Of a stretch of DNA of 29,795 nt, positions 1-7,518 are shown piece after piece. Within the stretch, counting starts at the first letter, position 1. Every line of letters starts with the position of its first letter. This stretch comes from J089 sp964549745 (lineage in GTDB: Bacteria > Fidelibacterota > Marinisomatia > Marinisomatales > J089). The position numbers and the translations under genes were made by a program. Below the pieces are notes generated by a model. It worked only from the letters and a program-made list of their open reading frames with translations, was not told the origin of the DNA and made no database searches. The stretch is from NCBI GenBank assembly GCA_964549745.1, contig CAZJWP010000013.1:1-29795 (forward strand), in the 5' to 3' direction.

Positions 1-1
1 A

Positions 2-901
2 TTAAATATTCCACTTAATTCCAATACCCTGCGCCCAACCTCCGGGCCCGTAAAAATATCCCCCGGCCGATATTTGCATTTGTTGATGCTTGAAGGAAAA
101 CCCCAAACCTGTATCGGACAAGAGGTCCCTGAATTGACCCTGTTGCAAACTTTGGTCCATTCGATTGGAAGAAGTTCCGATCATAAACTGAAAGTTTGGC
201 GCGACCTGAAAAACACCACCCAGGCCTACCTGGTATGTTCCGGATTCTATCCGTCCATCCACGTATAAATCCAAAGGCAGGTGTTTCAAAGAGCGACAAA
301 CCGTGATTTCGACCCGTCTATTCAACGCCCCCTGTGAAGTGGATTCTTGCAACCAGCCCAGGTTCTGAACGGCCAGGCCGATTCTTGTCTGTGAAGAATC
401 CAGGCGGATCATGGCGCTTGCTGTAACCATGACAGCGCTAAAGGAAACATTTTCGATAGAACTGGTCATGTAACCGGAGGATATACCCCAGGATGTTTGT
501 CCGCTTGGACTTATCCCGGATGTTGCAGCCTGAATCCAGGTTTCGTAGGCTCCAAAATCAGATGTCGCATTGCCTTGTTCATCGTACCCGGAAAAGCGGC
601 CATAATCCAGGAATCTAAATGACATAGCCGAGAGACGATGACCTTCGCCCGGATACCAGGCGGACCGGAAGGCATGAATTCCATCGGGATAATTCAAAGC
701 CGTGGTTTCGAAACCGCGATTTTGTCCGGCCAGTCCCGCCGGATTGAACCGTTCGTCTTCTCCGGAATAAAACAATCCGCCTCCGGCCAGTGAAAGCGCC
801 GAAATTCCGTACCACTGATCCAAGGCGGGTGGATTGGCGGCAAAAACCTGTGAAAAAAGCAACAGGATAGGACCGATTAACGCGTGCTTCAGAAAATGCA
901 T
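2..901 (-). CDS. PorV/PorQ-like outer-membrane beta-barrel protein
   Basis: A complete 299-residue protein with a clear Sec signal peptide: a basic N-terminus, a hydrophobic stretch at residues 8-20, and probable cleavage after FA at about residue 21. The mature part alternates polar and aromatic/hydrophobic residues as expected for beta strands. It has an NPAGLAG motif at residues 53-59 and a later GLAVQNLG segment; both recur in the PorV/PorQ/UPF0164 group of outer-membrane barrels. It ends in an aromatic-containing strand (IGIKWNI), typical of outer-membrane insertion signals. It lies 36 bases downstream of priA on the same strand and is probably co-transcribed with it. PorV and PorQ serve type IX secretion in Bacteroidetes, but no other secretion gene is visible here, so the role is not assigned. 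Outer-membrane location is well supported; the exact family is less so. Confidence 0.6.
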   Translation of the reverse strand: MHFLKHALIGPILLLFSQVFAANPPALDQWYGISALSLAGGGLFYSGEDERFNPAGLAGQNRGFETTALNYPDGIHAFRSAWYPGEGHRLSAMSFRFLDYGRFSGYDEQGNATSDFGAYETWIQAATSGISPSGQTSWGISSGYMTSSIENVSFSAVMVTASAMIRLDSSQTRIGLAVQNLGWLQESTSQGALNRRVEITVCRSLKHLPLDLYVDGRIESGTYQVGLGGVFQVAPNFQFMIGTSSNRMDQSLQQGQFRDLLSDTGLGFSFKHQQMQISAGGYFYGPGGWAQGIGIKWNI

Positions 902-937
902 ATTGTGCTCAAACGATAAATTAATGCCCCGGTTCCT

Positions 938-3178
938 TTATAAAAGTGACACCGGATCGACGTCAAATATAAAACGGGTTCCGGGAAATTGCTGTTTTTG
1001 CTTTTGGATAAAATCCCGGACCGAGTTCAAATATCGATGCAAATACCCTGCATTGGGATCCTTCTCTTTTTTCGACTTAAACACAAACTGGATCCGGTAC
1101 CGGTCCCGGACTTTATTCCGATAACATTCAACCGGTCCCAAACTCTCCACAAATCGCGCACGCGGCAAATGTTTACGGAGCGTCTCCCCCTGCTGCTGCA
1201 GGCGAAGCGCATCCACACCGGTCAGCTCCAGCCGCGCCAGCCAACTGAATGGGGGATAACTCAGTGTTTTCCGCTCCGCTAAAAGTTGGTTGTAGTACAT
1301 TTTTAAATCAAGGTGAGTGGCGTGGTGAACCGCCGGATTGTCCGGGCTGTAAGATTGGACAACCACTTCTCCCGCCAGCGAACCTCTGCCCGATCGTCCC
1401 GCGGCCTGGTAAAGTAACTGAAATACCCGTTCACCGGCTCGAAAGTCCGGCAGGTAAAGTCCCAAATCCGCATTGATTACACCCACCAAAGTTGCTTTTT
1501 CAAAATCCAGTCCCTTGGCAATCATTTGCGTTCCTAATAAAATATCAATCTCACCCCTGGAAAAAGCGCTTAAAGATCGAACCAGGTAACCCTGTTTTCG
1601 GGACGTATCCAAATCCAATCGCGTGAGCCGCGCCTGTGGAAATGTCTCCTGAATAAATGCTTCGATTTTCTGCGTCCCGGTTCCCTGGAGATAGAGGGAA
1701 GGGCCGGCACAAGAGGGACACACCTCCGGAATCTGCGTTTGGGTGTAGCCGCAAATATGACATTCCAATCGTTCGCCCACTTTGTGATACACCAGCGTTA
1801 CCTGGCAATGGGGACATTCCATCACATGACCGCAGTCCCGGCATTTCAGAATTGGGGCAAAGCCGCGGCGATTTTGCAATAAAATGGCCTGTTCGCCTTT
1901 TTCAAGGCGATGCTCAATGGCCCGGATCATGGTTCCGGAAAGGATTTGTCCGGTTTTCCCCGTCTCGTCCTTTTCGGTATTCATATCCACCATGGTTACT
2001 TTGGGGAATTTGGCGCCGGTGGCTCGTTCGGTGAGCGTCAGGTAATGCAGTTTGTTGTGGATTTGATTATAATAGCTTTCCAGACTGGGCGTGGCGCTGG
2101 CCAGGACCACCACGGCTCCCGATTCGCGGCCGCGAACCAGGGCCACTTCCCGGGCATGATACCGCGGTGCCGGTGATTCCTGTTTATAAGCATGTTCCTG
2201 CTCTTCATCAATAACGATGAGTCCGGGATTTTTCACCGGTGTGAAAACAGCGCTCCTGGCGCCAATGATCACGGTGTAAACTCCCTGGCAAATGCGTTTC
2301 CAGGTCCAGGCGCGAACGGCCGGTTTGAGTCCCGAATGCCAAAGCGCCGCCTGTTGCCCAAACTCAGCGCGAAACCGACCTGCTATTTGCGAGGCCAGTG
2401 CAATCTCCGGAACCATGATCAACGCCGTTCTGTTTTGAGCCAGACATCGGCGAGTCATTTCCACATAGATTTCAGTCTTTCCGCTCCCGGTGACACCGTG
2501 AAGTAAATAGCCCTTGAATTTGTGGGAATTCAAGCCTCTTGTCAGGGATTGAATTGCTTTTTGCTGTTCTCTGGTATGAACGATATCCGGTGTGGAAACA
2601 GGAAGTTCCGTATCGGTAATACGGTCCGGGATACGCGGTACCCGGCGGAGTGCGGCAAACCCCTTTTTCTCCAATGCCCGGCATGCGTTCAGAGCGCTTT
2701 TTGAAATCGACGCTAATTCCTTTACCGCCATTCCGGACGGTTCATCCGTGAGTTTATCCAGAATTGCCGCCTGAACAGGAGCCTTTTGGATTAGAGTTTC
2801 CTTTTCTTGCGAAGAAATTGTACCGGCAGCCTGAATCCAATATTCCTTTGGCGGTTCGTATGATTCAGTAAAAGTAGCGGGCAAAGCAGCACGGGCAACC
2901 TGACCCAGGGGCGTCAGATAGTACCGGCTCATCCATTGAAGTAATTCCCAAAGCACTGAATCCATGACGGGCCGGGGATCAACAACTTCTGAGATCGGTA
3001 ATATCTTGCCTTTGTAGGCAGGCTGTTTGGTCCGTCTAACAACAATTCCCTGCGCATTGCGGCGTTTGAGCGGAGCCTTGACCCGGATACCAACCCGGAT
3101 AGCATCTTTCAGTTCATCGGGAACACGATAGGTGAACGTCTGATAACTCGAGATTGGAAAGGCAATTTCAGCGTACAT
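938..3178 (-). CDS. priA: Primosomal protein N' (replication restart helicase PriA)
   Basis: PriA is a 3'-5' superfamily 2 helicase that recognises stalled forks and reloads the replicative helicase. From the chosen start the protein is 746 residues, near the usual family length. The N-terminal DNA-binding domain (MYAEIAFP...FTYRVP) is followed by a winged-helix region. The Walker A motif GVTGSGKT is at 228-235, the Walker B region reads IDEEQ at 323-327 with YKQ following, and SATPSLES is at 361-368. The zinc-binding insert has eight cysteines at 446, 449, 455, 458, 473, 476, 487 and 490. The C-terminus FDVDPVSLL is typical of PriA. The reading frame stays open 54 codons further upstream, but that stretch does not resemble PriA, and the ATG at 3178 places the conserved YAEIAFP strand at residue 2. 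The Walker B box has Gln where many PriA proteins have His. Confidence 0.95.
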   Translation of the reverse strand: MYAEIAFPISSYQTFTYRVPDELKDAIRVGIRVKAPLKRRNAQGIVVRRTKQPAYKGKILPISEVVDPRPVMDSVLWELLQWMSRYYLTPLGQVARAALPATFTESYEPPKEYWIQAAGTISSQEKETLIQKAPVQAAILDKLTDEPSGMAVKELASISKSALNACRALEKKGFAALRRVPRIPDRITDTELPVSTPDIVHTREQQKAIQSLTRGLNSHKFKGYLLHGVTGSGKTEIYVEMTRRCLAQNRTALIMVPEIALASQIAGRFRAEFGQQAALWHSGLKPAVRAWTWKRICQGVYTVIIGARSAVFTPVKNPGLIVIDEEQEHAYKQESPAPRYHAREVALVRGRESGAVVVLASATPSLESYYNQIHNKLHYLTLTERATGAKFPKVTMVDMNTEKDETGKTGQILSGTMIRAIEHRLEKGEQAILLQNRRGFAPILKCRDCGHVMECPHCQVTLVYHKVGERLECHICGYTQTQIPEVCPSCAGPSLYLQGTGTQKIEAFIQETFPQARLTRLDLDTSRKQGYLVRSLSAFSRGEIDILLGTQMIAKGLDFEKATLVGVINADLGLYLPDFRAGERVFQLLYQAAGRSGRGSLAGEVVVQSYSPDNPAVHHATHLDLKMYYNQLLAERKTLSYPPFSWLARLELTGVDALRLQQQGETLRKHLPRARFVESLGPVECYRNKVRDRYRIQFVFKSKKEKDPNAGYLHRYLNSVRDFIQKQKQQFPGTRFIFDVDPVSLL

Positions 3179-3230
3179 GATTCGCCATGAAAATACCCGA
3201 TTCCTTGGGCACAGGGCAAAGAATTTGATA

Positions 3231-3261
3231 GTGAGAATTATTGTGCCCGATAGATTCTCAC
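3231..3261. repeat. Inverted repeat GTGAGAAT-N15-ATTCTCAC upstream of priA
   Basis: Perfect 8-base arms at 3231-3238 and 3254-3261 are separated by 15 bases. The element lies 53 bases upstream of the priA start in the divergent priA/kinase intergenic region. The centre-to-centre distance of 23 bases is about two helical turns, which would suit a dimeric regulator binding one DNA face. It could equally be a chance repeat or an RNA hairpin. No regulator can be named. Confidence 0.35.
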
Positions 3262-3325
3262 ACGCAAAGGACAACTGCTTTTTATTTCCAGTTAATAAAG
3301 AAGACAGTGTTATCCTCTTTAAAGG

Positions 3326-3352
3326 TTGGATGAGAGTCAAAAAACTTATAAT
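3326..3352 (+). promoter_or_regulatory. Candidate promoter for the PAS histidine kinase
   Basis: A perfect TATAAT hexamer at 3347-3352 is preceded by TTGGAT at 3326-3331 with a 15-base spacer, which is short. A second AT-rich -10-like box, TATATA, is at 3378-3383 without a convincing -35. Either could drive the kinase gene at 3457; the leader would then be about 70-100 bases and contain inverted repeats. The call rests only on similarity to sigma-70-type consensus. Confidence 0.3.
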
Positions 3353-3367
3353 TTTAGTCTCTTTAAA

Positions 3368-3421
3368 ATGAATCTTTTATATAGAAGTATGGAGATTCAT
3401 AATGATTTCTGTTAAATCATT
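3368..3421. repeat. Two adjoining inverted repeats in the kinase leader
   Basis: ATGAATC at 3368-3374 pairs with GATTCAT at 3394-3400 (19-base gap). Directly abutting it, AATGATTT at 3401-3408 pairs with AAATCATT at 3414-3421 (5-base loop). Both are perfect. The second ends 35 bases before the kinase start codon. They may be operator half-sites or consecutive hairpins in the 5' leader. Neither is followed by a T run, so they are not typical terminators. A 7-base repeat alone could easily arise by chance in a region this size; the 8-base one with a short loop is more notable. Confidence 0.4.
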
Positions 3422-3456
3422 GTCTCTAACTACCGGTAAAATAAACGGGGGACTGT

Positions 3457-6150
3457 ATGAGAAACAAAACCTCTAACGGGCAGCACATGCGGGCCTGGGT
3501 TGACCCCCTGGACTCGATTGAAGAGCTGTCAGGAATCAGTCTTGACAATGATGTCTTGTTGATGGTGGACACTGAAAAGCAAACCGTCCTCGAAGCCATC
3601 CCGGGTAATTCTGCATTTTGCGGGTGGTCTCGTGAACAGATGCTTTCGATGGCGCCGCAGGAGATTCTCCCCTCCTTTTTATTCTCCGAATACACCGAAC
3701 CTGACAATCGTTGGCTGAATCATCGGGTGGAAACCCAGATCCATTGCGGCAACGGCCACAAAAGGGATGTGGAAGTCTTCATCGGAACCCTGCCCGGCAA
3801 TGGGGTTCAATTTTATTTGGTTCATGATATCACCCGGCGGAAACATCACCATACGGCCCTGGCGAGATTCATAACGGTTCTAGGTCAGACACAAGCCATG
3901 GCCGGTATCGGCTTTTATGAACGGAACCTGGTCTCAGGTAAAGACTATTGGTCGGACGAATTATTTGTACTCTTTGGATTAGATGCGAAAAATACCACTC
4001 CAAATTTGGAGACTTTATTCACAATCGTCCACCCGTCGGATTTACAGAAAATAAAACAGTCATTCGACGATTCTCGTATAAATAAAAAACCATCGGATAT
4101 TATTCTACGGATTGTCTGTCCCGACGGTTCGTCGAAAGTATTGCGGTCGATCAGTACCTATATTTATGATGACAATGGAAATCCAACGTATCATCGCGGC
4201 ACTTTTCTGGATATTACCAAATCCCAACAACTCCTGTATAAGATTGCGGAAAGTGAGGAAAAATTCCGGTCTATTATCAATAACTCCGAAGAAATCCTGT
4301 ATCAGGTGGATACAGATGGTGTCATTACTTATATCGCCGGGAAAGGACTAGCCCGATTGGGTACATCAGCCGAAAAGTTGATAGGATCATCTTTCTCAAA
4401 GCTGTTAGAAGCTTACCCGAAACAGAGTAAAAACTTTGATCGCGCTCTATCCGGAATTCCGGTTCGCGATGAAATTCATATTCGCAATCAACACTTGCGA
4501 TTGTGGTACTCTCCTTTGCATGACCGCATGAATCAAATGACGGGTCTGATAGGAATGGCTGTTAATGTAACCGATGAATACAATTACAAGAAAAAGCTGG
4601 AAGACAGAGAAAACTATATCACCTCCGTTTTCTGCAACATTCACGAAGATATTTATATCATTAACCGGGATTATCGGATTTTAGATGTAAACCGAAAAGT
4701 ATTATTAACCAACGGGATGAAAAAGGAAGAGGTCATCGGCCAACCCTGTTATTGGATATCACACGGAATTGATCATCCCTGCGATATGGATGGGGTCGAC
4801 TGTTATTTAAAACAGGTTTTTGATACCGGCAACCCGGCCGATTATCGTCATACTCATGTGGACAATCAAGGCGATGAAAAAGTTGTGGATATCATCATTT
4901 CCCCTGTTCGAAATGCCTCCGGACAAATTATGGAAGTGATTGAAGCCTCCCGGGATGTCACTGAGCTTGTAAAAGCCGAACGCGCCCGGCACATACGTGA
5001 CATCGAGTTTAGCACGGTCATTAATACGGCCAAAGAAGCCGTAGTTGGGATTGATCCGGACGGCCGTATTTTCATTTGGAATCCGGCTGCAGAACAAATG
5101 TTTGGTCATAAACGCAAAGATATCATGGGAAAACCGCTTCACTCCCTGATAGTTCCAAACCGTTTCAGGGAAAGTGCACTTCAGGGGATGGAAACATTTT
5201 TTCAAACGGGGGAAGGTCATATTATTCAACAGACTGTAGAGATCACTGCGATAAAAAAAGACGGTACGGAATTCCCGATCGAATTGTCGATTTCCCCAAT
5301 GAACCTGGAAGGGAAATGGCATGCGACGGCATTTATCCGGGATATCACCGAGCGGAAACAGCAACAAAATGAATTGCAAAATGCACTGAAAAATGCGAAA
5401 CAGGGAGAACGGGCTAAAACGATCTTCCTGGAAAATATTTCTCACGAAATTCGAACTCCGCTTAATGCCATTCTTGGCTTTACTGAATCGTTGAAGGAAA
5501 ATATAGGAGCTGCGGCCGACAATGAGAGTCAACTTATGTTCGACTATATTCAACAAGGTGGACAACGGCTGCTGCATACCATCCAGGAAATTCTGGATAT
5601 GGCTCAACTGGAAACGCAATCCTTCGGAATAAAATCCGATACATACATTCTTGAAGATTTGATTCGTGAAGTTATCACTACCGTGGAGCCGGAGGTTCGT
5701 GAAAAAGGATTATATCTCCGAAAATGGGGACTTTCCAAAGAGACCGAGGTACATCTGGATCGGTATTCATTCCACAATGCCCTAAGAAACCTGGTGCAAA
5801 ATGCGGTTAAATACACTCAGAAGGGCGGAATAACGATCCGTTTGGCGCCGAAAACAGATCATATTGAACTCTCGGTAATTGATACAGGCATTGGGATGAC
5901 CTCTCATTATCTCAATCGAGCGTTTGACCCTTTTACCCAGGAAAGCGAGGGACGAAACAAAAAATTCCAGGGTATCGGATTGGGAATTGCTTTGGCCAAA
6001 CGTTATCTGGAACTGAACCAAATAGAGCTTGAACTGGATTCTAAAGTCAACAAAGGAACGCGGGTATTATTGAGAATACCGACGTTCAACGAAACAAGGT
6101 CAAAGCGAAAAAGACCGGTTTCCATGAGAAATATGAATGGGAATATGTAG
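3457..6150 (+). CDS. Soluble multi-PAS sensor histidine kinase (orphan)
   Basis: An 897-residue hybrid-free histidine kinase with no signal peptide or membrane segment, so a cytoplasmic sensor. Five PAS/PAC-type modules can be traced at roughly 25-127, 135-256 (PAS_3-like), 265-375, 385-505 and 512-634; most end in the usual D(I/V)T motif. The HisKA dimerisation domain follows with the phosphoacceptor His663 in SHEIRTPLN. The HATPase domain carries an N box (NLVQNAVKYT, Asn782), a G1 box (DTGIGM, 809-814), an F box (FDPF) and a G2 box (GIGLGIALAKR, 839-849). The fourth PAS has three cysteines at 431, 442 and 449 that could bind metal or respond to redox. There is no receiver domain and no response-regulator gene in the window. 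The start is supported by a GGGG purine run about 6 bases before the ATG. The ligand is unknown. Confidence 0.92.
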   Translation: MRNKTSNGQHMRAWVDPLDSIEELSGISLDNDVLLMVDTEKQTVLEAIPGNSAFCGWSREQMLSMAPQEILPSFLFSEYTEPDNRWLNHRVETQIHCGNGHKRDVEVFIGTLPGNGVQFYLVHDITRRKHHHTALARFITVLGQTQAMAGIGFYERNLVSGKDYWSDELFVLFGLDAKNTTPNLETLFTIVHPSDLQKIKQSFDDSRINKKPSDIILRIVCPDGSSKVLRSISTYIYDDNGNPTYHRGTFLDITKSQQLLYKIAESEEKFRSIINNSEEILYQVDTDGVITYIAGKGLARLGTSAEKLIGSSFSKLLEAYPKQSKNFDRALSGIPVRDEIHIRNQHLRLWYSPLHDRMNQMTGLIGMAVNVTDEYNYKKKLEDRENYITSVFCNIHEDIYIINRDYRILDVNRKVLLTNGMKKEEVIGQPCYWISHGIDHPCDMDGVDCYLKQVFDTGNPADYRHTHVDNQGDEKVVDIIISPVRNASGQIMEVIEASRDVTELVKAERARHIRDIEFSTVINTAKEAVVGIDPDGRIFIWNPAAEQMFGHKRKDIMGKPLHSLIVPNRFRESALQGMETFFQTGEGHIIQQTVEITAIKKDGTEFPIELSISPMNLEGKWHATAFIRDITERKQQQNELQNALKNAKQGERAKTIFLENISHEIRTPLNAILGFTESLKENIGAAADNESQLMFDYIQQGGQRLLHTIQEILDMAQLETQSFGIKSDTYILEDLIREVITTVEPEVREKGLYLRKWGLSKETEVHLDRYSFHNALRNLVQNAVKYTQKGGITIRLAPKTDHIELSVIDTGIGMTSHYLNRAFDPFTQESEGRNKKFQGIGLGIALAKRYLELNQIELELDSKVNKGTRVLLRIPTFNETRSKRKRPVSMRNMNGNM

Positions 6151-6180
6151 ACCGATATATTTTTATATTTTTAAAAAACG

Positions 6181-6208
6181 AAAAGCCCCGTCAAAAAACG
6201 GGGCTTTT
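6181..6208. terminator. Bidirectional rho-independent terminator
   Basis: AAAAGCCCCG at 6181-6190 pairs perfectly with CGGGGCTTTT at 6199-6208 across an 8-base loop. A T run follows on the plus strand and the A run before the stem gives a U run on the minus strand. It lies exactly between the convergent ends of the kinase gene (6150) and rplI (6231), so it can end both transcripts. It is the only convincing intrinsic terminator I find in the window. Confidence 0.9.
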
Positions 6209-6230
6209 TATCAATAATCTATATAAACAG

Positions 6231-6674
6231 TTACGCTTTAATAACGTAGACTTTTACACTGGGTTGAAGTTCGGCGCTAAGCCGGACGGGGACATTGTAC
6301 ACACCCAGGGCTTTGATCGGTTCTTCAAGCACGATCGTGTGGCGGTCAACTTGTACACCTTTTTCTTCAATAGCTTTGTGTATATCCTGGGAGGTAACCG
6401 AACCAAAAAGCCGTTCTTCTTCACCTACCTGGACTTCGATGGTAACTTCCAGTTTATCGATGGAGTCAGCTTGCTCCTGCATGGCTTTCATAGCCCGGTT
6501 TTTTCGTGCCTGAGCTACCCGGCGTTGTTCATCAGCCACCGCAAGGTTACGATGGGAGGCGCGTAAAGCCACTCCGTTTGGAATTAGGTAATTCCGGGCA
6601 TACCCCGGTTTTACATTAACAATATCTCCGGCAACGCCCAGGTTGTCCATATCTTTCAATAAAATTACATCCAT
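6231..6674 (-). CDS. rplI: Large ribosomal subunit protein bL9
   Basis: A 147-residue protein matching the standard bL9 length. The N-terminal RNA-binding domain begins MDVILLKD and contains the family signature around residues 13-32 (LGVAGDIVNVKPGYARNYLIP). A charged connecting helix (about 45-78) and a C-terminal domain follow. L9 binds 23S rRNA domain V and spans the subunit through its long helix, helping maintain reading frame. It is the last gene of the minus-strand block, 26 bases after rpsR and directly before the terminator. Confidence 0.97.
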   Translation of the reverse strand: MDVILLKDMDNLGVAGDIVNVKPGYARNYLIPNGVALRASHRNLAVADEQRRVAQARKNRAMKAMQEQADSIDKLEVTIEVQVGEEERLFGSVTSQDIHKAIEEKGVQVDRHTIVLEEPIKALGVYNVPVRLSAELQPSVKVYVIKA

Positions 6675-6700
6675 TGTGATAGTCCTTTCGTTTCCGGAGA

Positions 6701-6931
6701 TCAGGATTCGGAACCGGGGTTGGTATAAGGCATCAATGCAATATTCCGGGCTTGCTTGATGGCTCGGACCAGTTTCCGGTGCATCAACGGACTTGTTCCC
6801 GTTACCCGGCGCGGCATGATCTTCCCCTGATCGGTTACAAAACGACGGAGAAGTTTTACATCTTTGTAATCAATCTCCGTAATTCCGTTTTCTTTGAAAT
6901 AGCAAAACTTTTTTCTGCTGACAAAGGCCAT
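6701..6931 (-). CDS. rpsR: Small ribosomal subunit protein bS18
   Basis: A 76-residue basic protein with the S18 core (NGITEIDYKDVKLLRRFV, then GKIMPRRVTGTSP and QARNIALMPY). S18 forms a heterodimer with S6 on the platform of the 30S subunit, and its gene sits directly after rpsF here, nine bases apart. The N-terminal part carries FVSRKKFCYFKEN with a single cysteine, so the cysteine-rich zinc-binding form of some S18 proteins is not present. Length and spacing are normal. Confidence 0.97.
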   Translation of the reverse strand: MAFVSRKKFCYFKENGITEIDYKDVKLLRRFVTDQGKIMPRRVTGTSPLMHRKLVRAIKQARNIALMPYTNPGSES

Positions 6932-6940
6932 AATTCTCTC

Positions 6941-7504
6941 CTATTCCTTTTCGGTGTCTGATTCAGCAGTTTCTTCAACTGGTTCTGAATCTGATTCAGG
7001 TTCGGATTCTTCCTCGGATTTAGGTTCTGGTTCAGATTCAGACTCGGATTCTCCGGCATCTTCTGACTCCTTTGATTCACCTTCCGGCTCTTTGTCCTCA
7101 ACCTTTTCATGCTCCTCTTTTACTGCAGATTCCTGATCACTCTTCTGATCATCTTTTTTATCCTCTGCCTTCTCTTTCGGCTCATCCACCGCGTCTTCAA
7201 TGACGTCCGGTTTGGATTCGAGCCGAACCGTCTGATACCGGATAATGGCTTTTTCTAATTTCAAGAATTGATCCAACTCAAGCAGGGATTCGGGAGAGTC
7301 CAACTCGAATTGTAACAAAACATAAGTGCCGTACTTGTGTTTATCGATGGCATATGCCAGTCGTTTTTTACCCCAGGTACGGTGATTAATGACCGCAAGT
7401 CCTTTTGCATTATCCAGCACTTTTTCAACGGACTTGATTACCGCATCCAAACGCTCAAGCTCATAGTTAGGATTTACGATGTATAAGGTTTCATAGTAAC
7501 GCAT
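6941..7504 (-). CDS. rpsF: Small ribosomal subunit protein bS6 with long acidic C-terminal tail
   Basis: Residues 1-100 are an ordinary bS6 fold (MRYYETLYIVNP..., LAYAIDKHKYGTYVL, ending IIRYQTVRLES). Typical bS6 is about 95-135 residues, but this one runs to 187. From about residue 104 on, the tail consists almost wholly of Glu, Asp, Ser, Pro and Lys, ending in a run of SE/EP repeats with no predicted fold. The tail is in frame and uninterrupted, and the rpsR start follows nine bases after its stop, so it is not an obvious assembly artefact. bS6 binds bS18 and the central domain of 16S rRNA. No ssb gene separates rpsF from rpsR, as is common in the FCB group. The E. coli S6 tail is glutamylated by RimK, but no rimK is visible here. 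Confidence 0.95.
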   Translation of the reverse strand: MRYYETLYIVNPNYELERLDAVIKSVEKVLDNAKGLAVINHRTWGKKRLAYAIDKHKYGTYVLLQFELDSPESLLELDQFLKLEKAIIRYQTVRLESKPDVIEDAVDEPKEKAEDKKDDQKSDQESAVKEEHEKVEDKEPEGESKESEDAGESESESEPEPKSEEESEPESDSEPVEETAESDTEKE

Positions 7505-7518
7505 GCAATTCTCCGCGT

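Noticed and set aside
3179..3340. N-terminal extension of PriA to a start at 3340
   Set aside because: The extra 54 residues do not resemble PriA, whose first conserved strand begins at the ATG at 3178.
3177..3371. A 64-codon plus-strand frame opposite the priA start
   Set aside because: Its translation shows no domain, it has no ribosome-binding site, and it spans the inverted repeats and promoter-like region of the divergent gap.
4807..5619. A 270-codon open frame antisense to the kinase gene
   Set aside because: It is a reverse-frame shadow of the well-supported kinase, has no recognisable domain and no ribosome-binding site.
6954..7130. Repetitive GATTC-rich DNA as a tandem-repeat or CRISPR-like array
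   Set aside because: The repeats are short, irregular and in frame; they encode the acidic tail of S6 and have no spacer structure.
6954..7136. Serine/aspartate-rich plus-strand frame opposite rpsF
   Set aside because: It is simply the reverse reading of the acidic S6 tail, whose repetitive codons leave the other strand open.
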